Shown here piece after piece: positions 1 to 6,463 of a stretch of DNA of 35,682 nucleotides. The notes under the pieces are model-generated. The model searched no databases, was not told where the DNA came from, and worked only from the letters and a program-made list of their open reading frames with translations. The DNA comes from Bacillota bacterium (lineage in GTDB: Bacteria > Bacillota > Clostridia > Christensenellales > Aristaeellaceae). Within the stretch, counting starts at the first letter, position 1. The number at the start of each line of letters is the position of its first letter. Made by a program: the position numbers and the translations under genes. The stretch spans positions 1 to 35,682 of the forward strand of contig JAEWYP010000099.1 in assembly GCA_023395615.1 (NCBI GenBank). The letters run 5' to 3'.

Positions 1-360
1 CTGTCCGGCGTGAGCGCCAAGCCGGGGTACAAGCTGGAACGCTTTACCGTAAACAGCGGCAACTATGTGACCTCCAACGCCGTGGTGAGCATGCTGAACA
101 ACGGGGAACGCACCGAGGAGGTCGCCATCGGCGACGGCCCCATCGACGCGGCCTTCAACGCCGTGGACAAACTGATCCCCGCGCCTGCGCACTCGCTGGA
201 GGATTACTCGCTGCAAACCATTTCCGAAGGCAAGGACGCGCAGGGCGAAGCCATCGTGAAGATTCGCTGCGGCGATCGCGTCGTAAGCGGCCGCGGCCTG
301 TCGACCGACGTAATCGAAGCCAGTATTCTGGCGTATGTAAACGGCATGAACAAGCTGTAA
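1..360 (+). CDS. leuA: 2-isopropylmalate synthase, C-terminal part (5' end outside window)
   Basis: The reading frame is open from base 1, so only the last 119 residues are present. They match the regulatory LeuA dimer domain, which binds leucine for feedback inhibition: YKLERFTVNSGN near the start, then GDGPIDAAFNAVDKL, and a closing segment with GRGLSTDVIEASILAYVNG. The full enzyme condenses acetyl-CoA with 2-oxoisovalerate, the first committed step of leucine synthesis; its catalytic barrel lies upstream of the window. The stop codon is 19 nt before the next start, and leuC, leuD and leuB follow, which supports the leucine assignment. The same domain ends citramalate synthases, but the next gene fills that role, so LeuA is the better call here. 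Confidence 0.88.
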   Translation: MSGVSAKPGYKLERFTVNSGNYVTSNAVVSMLNNGERTEEVAIGDGPIDAAFNAVDKLIPAPAHSLEDYSLQTISEGKDAQGEAIVKIRCGDRVVSGRGLSTDVIEASILAYVNGMNKL

Positions 361-379
361 GCGGCGGATGAGGTGGCAC

Positions 380-1951
380 ATGACAAGAGTGGAAATCTTC
401 GACAGCACCCTTCGCGACGGGGCACAGGGCGAGGGCATCTCCTTTTCCGTGGGGGATAAACTGGCTATCGTGCGTGCGCTGGACGCGTTCGGGGTGGATT
501 ACATCGAGGCGGGCAATCCCGGCTCCAACCCCAAGGACCTGGATTTTTTCCGGCGCGTGGCGGCGCTGTCGCTGCAAAACGCCCGGTTGTGCGCGTTCGG
601 CAGTACCTGCCGCAAAGGCGAGGCGCCGGAGGACGACCCCAACGTGCGCTCCCTGCTGGACGCGGGCACGGGCAGCGTGTGCATCTTCGGCAAGGCGTGG
701 GATTTGCACGTTACGCAGGTGCTGGGTGCGTCGCTTACGGAAAATCTGCGGCTGGTAACGGATACTGTACGGTACCTGAAGGCGGCAGGACGGGAAGTGA
801 TTTTCGACGCGGAGCACTTCTTTGACGGGTATCAGAACAACCCCGCCTACGCCATGAAGGTGCTGGCCGCCGCGCATGCGGCGGGTGCGGACGCGCTGTG
901 CCTGTGCGATACCAACGGCGGAACCCTGCCCGAGGAAATCCGCCGCGCGGCGGAAGCGGTGTGCGCCGCCTTTCCCGGCGTGCGTGTGGGCATTCACTGC
1001 CATAACGATTCCGGCTGTGCGGTCGCCTCGTCGCTTGCGGCGGTACGCGCGGGCGCCACGCAGGTGCAGGGCACGTTCATCGGCATCGGGGAACGCTGCG
1101 GCAACGCGGACCTGAGTGCCATCCTGCCTGCTTTAAGGTTAAAAATGGGGCTGGACTGCAAGGGCGACCTGCCCAACCTGCGCCATACCGCAAGCGCGAT
1201 CGCGGAACTGTGCAACCTGTCGCTTACCTCCAACAGGCCCTATGTGGGCGCGAGCGCGTTTGCGCATAAGGGCGGCATGCACATCGACGGGGTCAGCAAA
1301 CTGAGCCGCAGTTTTGAGCATATTCCCCCGGAGGCGGTGGGCAACGAGCGCCGTTTCCTGATGAGCGAGGTATCCGGCCGCACCACGGTGCTGGCGAAGC
1401 TGGCGCAGGTTGCCCCGGAACTGACGAAAAACTCGCCCGAAGTGGCGGAAATTGTGGCAAAGCTGAAGGAACTGGAGCACGACGGCTTCCAGTTTGAGGC
1501 GGCGGATGCCAGCTTTGAGCTGATGGTGCTGCGCACGTTAAAGCGTTACCAGCCGCATTTTACGCTGGGGATGTACCGCATCAGCGGCGAGTATCCCTTT
1601 CCGGATGGGGACCAGAGCGCCTCGGCCATGCTTTCCGTGTCGGTGGACGGGCAGCAGGAAACGACAGCCGCCATGGGCCACGGCCCCGTGCACGCGCTGG
1701 ATACGGCGCTTCGCAAGGCCCTGTCCGTGTTTTACCCGGAACTGGCTCGCGTGCGGTTGACGGATTATAAAGTACGTGTGCTGTCCGGGCGCGATGCTAC
1801 GGCTTCCACCGTGCGGGTACTGATTGAAAGCAGCGACGGCGAAACCACGTGGACCACCGTCGGCGTTTCCTCGGACATCATTGCCGCCAGCTGGCAGGCC
1901 CTGACCGACTCCATCGAATATATCCTGCATCAAAAGGAGGCCGAAACCTAA
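380..1951 (+). CDS. cimA: (R)-citramalate synthase (CimA family)
   Basis: A complete enzyme of 523 residues from the isopropylmalate/citramalate/homocitrate synthase family. The TIM-barrel lyase domain opens with FDSTLRDGAQGEG (residues 7-19), whose R-D pair is catalytic, and carries the metal-binding HCH motif at H206 and H208. A linker and a LeuA-type dimer domain follow from about residue 390. The variant signature GAQGEGISFS and the length fit citramalate synthase (pyruvate plus acetyl-CoA) better than LeuA. Its product can be processed by the downstream LeuCD and LeuB to 2-oxobutyrate for isoleucine. The ATG at 380 was chosen because GAGGTG lies 4 nt upstream; an in-frame ATG at 368 has no comparable site. 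The stop overlaps the leuC start by one base. A second LeuA-like paralogue is the main alternative. Confidence 0.85.
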   Translation: MTRVEIFDSTLRDGAQGEGISFSVGDKLAIVRALDAFGVDYIEAGNPGSNPKDLDFFRRVAALSLQNARLCAFGSTCRKGEAPEDDPNVRSLLDAGTGSVCIFGKAWDLHVTQVLGASLTENLRLVTDTVRYLKAAGREVIFDAEHFFDGYQNNPAYAMKVLAAAHAAGADALCLCDTNGGTLPEEIRRAAEAVCAAFPGVRVGIHCHNDSGCAVASSLAAVRAGATQVQGTFIGIGERCGNADLSAILPALRLKMGLDCKGDLPNLRHTASAIAELCNLSLTSNRPYVGASAFAHKGGMHIDGVSKLSRSFEHIPPEAVGNERRFLMSEVSGRTTVLAKLAQVAPELTKNSPEVAEIVAKLKELEHDGFQFEAADASFELMVLRTLKRYQPHFTLGMYRISGEYPFPDGDQSASAMLSVSVDGQQETTAAMGHGPVHALDTALRKALSVFYPELARVRLTDYKVRVLSGRDATASTVRVLIESSDGETTWTTVGVSSDIIAASWQALTDSIEYILHQKEAET

Positions 1952-3213
1952 TGCCCATGACCATGACCCAAAAGATACTGGCGGCACACTGCGGCCGGGA
2001 AACTCTCGCGGCGGGGGAAATGATCCTCGCCGATACCGACCTGGTGCTGGGGAACGACATTACCGCGCCCGTAGCAATCAACGAGTTTCATAAGGCAGGC
2101 TGCGACTGCGTTTTCGATTGCAGGAAAATCGCGCTGGTGATGGATCACTTTACCCCCAACAAGGACATCAAAGCGGCGGAGCAAACCCTGAAGGTGCGCA
2201 CCTTCGCGCAGGAAAAAGGCATCCCCAACTTTTTTGATGTGGGGGAGATGGGCGTGGAGCACGCCCTGCTGCCGGAGCGCGGCATGGTGACCGCGGGCGA
2301 TCTGGTGATCGGCGCGGACAGCCACACCTGCACCTACGGGGCGCTGGGCGCTTTTTCCACCGGCGTAGGCTCCACCGATATGGCGGCCGCCATGGCCTAC
2401 GGCAAGGTGTGGCTGCGGGTGACTTCGGCCATCCGCGTGGAACTGACCGGAAAACTGCGCAGGCACGTATCCGGCAAGGATGTAGTGCTTCACCTGATCC
2501 GCATGCTCGGCGTGGACGGGGCGCTGTACCAGTCGCTGGAGTTTGCGGGCGACGGCGTGGCCGCCCTTACGATGGACGATCGCCTGTGCATTTGTAACAT
2601 GGCCATCGAGGCGGGCGCGAAAAACGGCATTTTCCCCGTGGATGAACAGACCCTTGCCTATCTGCGCGAGCACGGCGCGAAGGAGCCGCGCGTGTACGCC
2701 GCCGACCCGGACGCGGAATACGCGCGCACCGTGCGTATGGATTTGAGCACGCTTCCCTCCATAGTGGCGTTCCCGCACCTGCCGGAAAACGGTAAAACGT
2801 TCGACGAGTTCGGCGACATTCCCATCCAGCAGGTGGTGGTGGGTTCCTGCACCAACGGGCGCCTGTCCGATTTGCGGGAGGCTGCGGAAATCCTCAAAGG
2901 CCGTAAAGTCGCCAAAGGCGTTCGCGCGCTGATTATCCCCGCCACGCAAACCATCTGGCTGGCGGCGGTCAAAGAAGGGCTGATGGAGATTTTCATTCAG
3001 GCGGGATGCGCCGTAAGCACCCCCACCTGCGGGCCGTGTCTGGGCGGTCACATGGGTATATTGGCCAAAGGCGAGCGCTGCGTTGCCACGACCAACCGCA
3101 ACTTCGTGGGGCGTATGGGCGACCCGCAGAGCGAAGTGTATCTGGCCAGCCCCGCCGTGGCCGCGGCCTCGGCAGTCGCGGGCAAAATCGCCTCGCCGGA
3201 TTCGCTTACCTGA
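1951..3213 (+). CDS. leuC: 3-isopropylmalate dehydratase large subunit
   Basis: A 420-residue aconitase-family subunit that, with LeuD, isomerises 2- to 3-isopropylmalate. Visible landmarks are DHFTPNKD near residue 67, GADSHTCTYGALG near residue 125, and the three [4Fe-4S] ligands: C300 in GSCTNGR, and C360 and C363 in TCGPCLGG. The length fits the short two-subunit type found in clostridia and archaea, not the approximately 465-residue proteobacterial form. The ATG overlaps the cimA stop by one base and has AAAGGAGG 10 nt upstream. With CimA upstream it probably also converts citramalate to 3-methylmalate, an activity known for related isomerases; that dual role is inferred. Confidence 0.95.
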   Translation: MPMTMTQKILAAHCGRETLAAGEMILADTDLVLGNDITAPVAINEFHKAGCDCVFDCRKIALVMDHFTPNKDIKAAEQTLKVRTFAQEKGIPNFFDVGEMGVEHALLPERGMVTAGDLVIGADSHTCTYGALGAFSTGVGSTDMAAAMAYGKVWLRVTSAIRVELTGKLRRHVSGKDVVLHLIRMLGVDGALYQSLEFAGDGVAALTMDDRLCICNMAIEAGAKNGIFPVDEQTLAYLREHGAKEPRVYAADPDAEYARTVRMDLSTLPSIVAFPHLPENGKTFDEFGDIPIQQVVVGSCTNGRLSDLREAAEILKGRKVAKGVRALIIPATQTIWLAAVKEGLMEIFIQAGCAVSTPTCGPCLGGHMGILAKGERCVATTNRNFVGRMGDPQSEVYLASPAVAAASAVAGKIASPDSLT

Positions 3214-3241
3214 CCGCACGATACAGAAAGGAGCACACGCC

Positions 3242-3727
3242 ATGCTTTTACAAGGCAACGCCGTCTGCTACGGCGACCACGTGGATACCGACGTAATCAT
3301 CCCCGCGCGCTACTTAAACACCAGCGACCCTAAAGAACTGGCCGCGCACTGTATGGAGGACATCGACCCGGATTTCCTGAAAAAAATCAAACCGGGAGAC
3401 ATGATCGTGGCCGGGGAAAACTTCGGCTGCGGCTCCTCGCGGGAGCACGCGCCGCTCGCGATTAAGACCGCCGGCATTTCCTGTGTGATCGCGAAGAGCT
3501 TCGCCCGGATTTTTTACCGCAACGCCATCAACATCGGCCTGCCCATCGTCGTTTGCGACGGAGTATTCCACACCGGCGATGCGCTGGCGGTGGATCTGGC
3601 GGCGGGCAGCATCGAAAACCGCATCACCGGCGAACGCTATACGTTTCCGCCCTTCCCGGAGTTTTTACGGAAGATCATCGAGGCGGGCGGGCTGATGAAC
3701 GCGATGGCGGGGGGCGAGCTGAAATGA
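3242..3727 (+). CDS. leuD: 3-isopropylmalate dehydratase small subunit
   Basis: A 161-residue partner of LeuC that forms the swivel domain of the isomerase. The substrate-recognition and active-site segment GENFGCGSSREHAP is intact (about residues 59-72), as is the N-terminal DHVDTDVIIPARYLN. The size is typical of the short clostridial LeuD. The start at 3242 follows GAAAGGAGC; a longer upstream extension of the frame is leuC's 3' end read in another frame. The last four bases overlap the leuB start (ATGA), which implies translational coupling. Confidence 0.95.
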   Translation: MLLQGNAVCYGDHVDTDVIIPARYLNTSDPKELAAHCMEDIDPDFLKKIKPGDMIVAGENFGCGSSREHAPLAIKTAGISCVIAKSFARIFYRNAINIGLPIVVCDGVFHTGDALAVDLAAGSIENRITGERYTFPPFPEFLRKIIEAGGLMNAMAGGELK

Positions 3728-4794
3728 ACTATCGGGTTACGCTGGTGCCGGGCGACGGCATCGGCCCGGAAATCGTGGATGGCGCGGTGCGGGTGTTAAA
3801 CGCCGTGGGACAGAAGTACGGGCATAACTTCCAATACGACACGGCGCTGGCGGGCGGCTGCGCCATCGACCGGTACGGCGAACCGCTGCCCGCGGAGAGC
3901 CTGGAAAAATGCCTGGACAGCGACAGCGTTCTGCTGGGCGCGGTGGGTGGCCCGAAATGGGACACGCTGCCCGGCCACCTTCGGCCGGAGCGCGCGTTGC
4001 TTGGCATCCGCAAGGAGCTGGGGCTGTTTGCCAACCTCCGGCCCGCGAAGCTGATGGGGGTGCTGGCCGCCGCGTCTCCCCTGCGGGCGGATATTGCCGC
4101 GCGGGGCGTGGATTTGCTGATTGTGCGGGAGCTGACCGGGGGCATGTACTTTGGCCCCCGCGGGCGCGGGCAGGGAGAACTGGGCGAGAACGCCTTTGAC
4201 ACCGAGCTTTACAGCCGGGGGGAGATTGAGCGCATCGCCCGCGTGGGGTTTGAAACCGCCCGCAAACGCCGGAAGAAGCTGACCAGCGTGGATAAGGCCA
4301 ATGTGCTGGAAAGCAGCCGCCTGTGGCGGGAAACCCTGCACGCGCTGGCGGTGGAATACCCGGACGTGGAATATGCCGATATGCTGGTGGATAACTGCGC
4401 CATGCAGCTGATCCGCGATCCGGCGCAGTTTGACGTGATTGTGACCAGCAACCTTTTCGGCGACATCCTCTCCGACGAGGCCAGCCAGCTGACCGGCTCG
4501 ATCGGCCTGCTTGCCTCCGCGTCGTTGGGCGCGGGCACGCGCGGCATGTACGAACCCATCCACGGGTCCGCGCCGGACATCGCGGGGCAGGGGATTGCCA
4601 ACCCCATCGCCACCATCCTGTCCGCGGCGATGATGCTGAATCTTTCCTTCGGGTTGGCTGAGGAGGCGCGCGCGGTGGAAACCGCCGTGGAAACCGTACT
4701 GAAGGCGGGCGCACGCACCAAAGACATCGCGGCGGGCGGCGGCTATATCACCGGGGAGGATATGACGCGCCGAATTATCGAAGCGCTGGCGTAA
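3724..4794 (+). CDS. leuB: 3-isopropylmalate dehydrogenase
   Basis: A 356-residue NAD-dependent beta-decarboxylating dehydrogenase that makes 4-methyl-2-oxopentanoate, the last leucine-specific step before transamination. The N-terminus VTLVPGDGIGPEI, the catalytic Tyr in the GGMYFGPRG segment, the Lys in DKANVLESSRLWRE, the metal-binding Asp cluster around SNLFGDILSDEAS and the NAD-binding HGSAPDIAGQGIANP are all present. It begins inside leuD (4-base overlap) and ends 11 nt before a strong terminator, so it closes the operon. In the citramalate route it would also oxidise 3-methylmalate to 2-oxobutyrate; that is inferred from its position beside cimA. Confidence 0.95.
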   Translation: MNYRVTLVPGDGIGPEIVDGAVRVLNAVGQKYGHNFQYDTALAGGCAIDRYGEPLPAESLEKCLDSDSVLLGAVGGPKWDTLPGHLRPERALLGIRKELGLFANLRPAKLMGVLAAASPLRADIAARGVDLLIVRELTGGMYFGPRGRGQGELGENAFDTELYSRGEIERIARVGFETARKRRKKLTSVDKANVLESSRLWRETLHALAVEYPDVEYADMLVDNCAMQLIRDPAQFDVIVTSNLFGDILSDEASQLTGSIGLLASASLGAGTRGMYEPIHGSAPDIAGQGIANPIATILSAAMMLNLSFGLAEEARAVETAVETVLKAGARTKDIAAGGGYITGEDMTRRIIEALA

Positions 4795-4805
4795 AGAAAT
4801 ACAAA

Positions 4806-4856
4806 CAGAACCGAACCCGAAAGGTAAAGCCTGCCTTTCGGGTTCGGTCTGTTTTA
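4806..4856 (+). terminator. Rho-independent terminator of the leu operon
   Basis: A long stem pairs AACCGAACCCGAAAGG with CCTTTCGGGTTCGGT around a short loop, followed by TTTTAT. It begins 11 nt after the leuB stop. Confidence 0.93.
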
Positions 4857-4952
4857 TGACACGCCGGTTTTAACGACCTTTTCTTCATATGGAAGCAGGC
4901 GCGGTGTTTGACCGCAATGTTTTGTCGGAAGGAACATGGCCGGAAACTGGTG

Positions 4953-5150
4953 TTACCGGTACTGGTTGCCGTTCACATATTCCGGAGAAACCAGAGGCTT
5001 TCCGTCCGGGTCCAGCATCACAGTCAGACCGCCGCCATACCCGCTTCCGTGGTACAGGTAGTTTACACCCGTCGCCTTATCCACCCAGATTTCCATCAGA
5101 TTCATGGTGCCCTGTGAGTAAATTTTCTCAAAGCGTTTCTCATCCCACAT
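4953..5150 (-). CDS. Small conserved protein, DUF6440-like
   Basis: A 65-residue cytoplasmic protein with no signal peptide or membrane segment. The pattern of RFEKIYSQGT, then IWVDKATGVNYLYH, then GGGLTVMLDPDGKP recalls a small Bacillota family catalogued as DUF6440, for which I know no function. The start has GAGAGGGGG about 8 nt upstream. It lies alone on the minus strand between the leu terminator and the divergent LacI gene, with a plausible promoter of its own (TTGCGC, 17 nt, TATACT). The family name is from memory of the pattern and was not searched; that the ORF is real is more certain than its name. Confidence 0.72.
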   Translation of the reverse strand: MWDEKRFEKIYSQGTMNLMEIWVDKATGVNYLYHGSGYGGGLTVMLDPDGKPLVSPEYVNGNQYR

Positions 5151-5184
5151 GGCGTTTCGCCCCCTCTCCGTTGTTTACAGACAC

Positions 5185-5213
5185 AGTATATCTTACTGGC
5201 GGCAGCGGCGCAA
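5185..5213 (-). promoter_or_regulatory. Probable promoter of the small minus-strand gene
   Basis: On the minus strand TTGCGC (5213-5208) and TATACT (5190-5185) are separated by 17 nt, about 35 nt before the start codon at 5150. Confidence 0.55.
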
Positions 5214-5346
5214 AGCCTTGCGGCGGTATACCGCGCCGGAGAGGCTCAATTGTCCGGAATGCGGGCTGAACGCGCGGCCCGGCGGGCTGTGAAGCGTAGG
5301 GATGGACGTTCTGGTGAAAATTGCAATAATTTTTTCGCCAAAGGTG

Positions 5347-5375
5347 TTGACAACGGGAAAAGGATCGTGTATCAT
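5347..5375 (+). promoter_or_regulatory. Sigma-A promoter of the alpha-glucoside operon
   Basis: TTGACA (5347-5352) and TATCAT (5370-5375) have the optimal 17-nt spacing. The start codon of the LacI-family gene is 50 nt downstream and a LacI-type dyad sits just after the -10 box. Confidence 0.9.
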
Positions 5376-5382
5376 ACAAATC

Positions 5383-5398
5383 ACTGAAACGGTTAAGT
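5383..5398 (+). promoter_or_regulatory. Candidate LacI-family operator at the operon promoter
   Basis: ACTGAAACGGTTAAGT is an imperfect dyad centred on CG, 7 nt after the -10 box and so over the likely transcription start. It matches 14 of 16 positions of the perfect palindrome at 6973-6988 in the GH31 gene. A repressor bound here would block its own operon. This is inferred from position and sequence only. Confidence 0.68.
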
Positions 5399-5425
5399 AA
5401 ATCGAGACGAAATGGAGGCGCCGGT

Positions 5426-6460
5426 TTGAAGCGCGTCAGCATCAAAGATGTGGCCCGGGAAGCCGGTGTTTCCACCACCACCGTCAGCTATGTACTCAAC
5501 CAGAACCCCACGCAAACCATCAGCCCCGAAACGACGGAACGGATCTGGCAGGCGGTGCGCGCGCTTAACTATGTGCCCAACCTGAACGCGAGGAGCCTGA
5601 CCAGCCAGAAAACCAACCTGATCGGCGTGGTAATTCCGCAGACAGAACCGGGCAAGGAGTTTATGTTCGCCAATCCTTTTTACGGCGAGCTGCTCTCCGC
5701 CATCGAATATACCGCACGGCGCAACGGCTACCACCTGCTGCTTTCCGGCCCGGAACCGGATCAGAGCTACATCAATATCGCGCGCAACCGAAGCGTGGAC
5801 GGTATTATCATCGTGGGTTCCTACCCCAGTAAAAGCCTGAACGAGCTGCACGAGCTGGCTGTTCCCGTGGTGCTGGTGGATACCTACGTAAAGGACGAAG
5901 TGTTCCACACCATCGGGATTGACGACCGGTTGGGCGGCCAACTGGCAACCCGGTATCTGCTGGACAAGGGGCATCGGCGCATCGCGTTTGTCAGCGGTTC
6001 GGTCAGCGAGCAGGGCGTTATCCAGAAACGTTTTCTGGGCTATATGGACGCGCTGAACGAGGCCGGAATCGCGATGGACGAAAAATCCCTGTATCTGGGC
6101 ACCGTATCGTATGACTTCGCTCTGTCTGTACCGGAGGAGATGCAACGGCGCGGCAACCGGGAAACCGCTGCTTTCACCACGGCGGATATTCTGGGCATGG
6201 GGCTGGTGAAGGGGTTGCGCCGGCTGGGCCGCCGCGTGCCGGAGGACCTGTCCATCGTGGGGTTTGATGATCTTGATCTGGCCCGGATGAGCGATCCTTC
6301 GCTTACGACAGTGCATCAGGACATCGCCGAAAAAGGGTGCTGCGCCGTACAGATGATACTGGACGCGGTAGAGGGCCGAACGGACAAGCAGGAATCCATT
6401 TTACCCATCCGCCTGGTCGAACGGGAATCCGTTGCCAGGCATACGGAAAAGGAAGGCTGA
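5426..6460 (+). CDS. LacI-family transcriptional regulator of the alpha-glucoside operon
   Basis: A 344-residue regulator. The N-terminus VSIKDVAREAGVSTTTVSYV is a textbook LacI helix-turn-helix with its hinge helix near residues 50-60 (LNARSLTSQ), followed by a periplasmic-binding-protein-like sensor domain with GFDDLDLARMSDPSLTTV near the C-terminus. The TTG start was chosen because GGAGG lies 7 nt upstream and no in-frame ATG fits. It is first in the operon, 3 nt before the GH31 gene, so it is probably autoregulated through the dyad at 5383 and a second one inside the GH31 gene. The inducer is unknown; an alpha-glucoside or its breakdown product is the obvious guess. Confidence 0.92.
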   Translation: MKRVSIKDVAREAGVSTTTVSYVLNQNPTQTISPETTERIWQAVRALNYVPNLNARSLTSQKTNLIGVVIPQTEPGKEFMFANPFYGELLSAIEYTARRNGYHLLLSGPEPDQSYINIARNRSVDGIIIVGSYPSKSLNELHELAVPVVLVDTYVKDEVFHTIGIDDRLGGQLATRYLLDKGHRRIAFVSGSVSEQGVIQKRFLGYMDALNEAGIAMDEKSLYLGTVSYDFALSVPEEMQRRGNRETAAFTTADILGMGLVKGLRRLGRRVPEDLSIVGFDDLDLARMSDPSLTTVHQDIAEKGCCAVQMILDAVEGRTDKQESILPIRLVERESVARHTEKEG

Positions 6461-6463
6461 ACC

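Noticed and set aside
155..1003. Long minus-strand frame opposite leuA and cimA, and similar frames opposite leuC and leuB
   Set aside because: High-GC shadows of real genes: rich in Arg/His/Pro, no ribosome site, no family resemblance.
5223..5234. Palindrome GCGGTATACCGC upstream of the small minus-strand gene
   Set aside because: Only 12 bp in GC-rich DNA, not repeated near other promoters in the window; may be chance.
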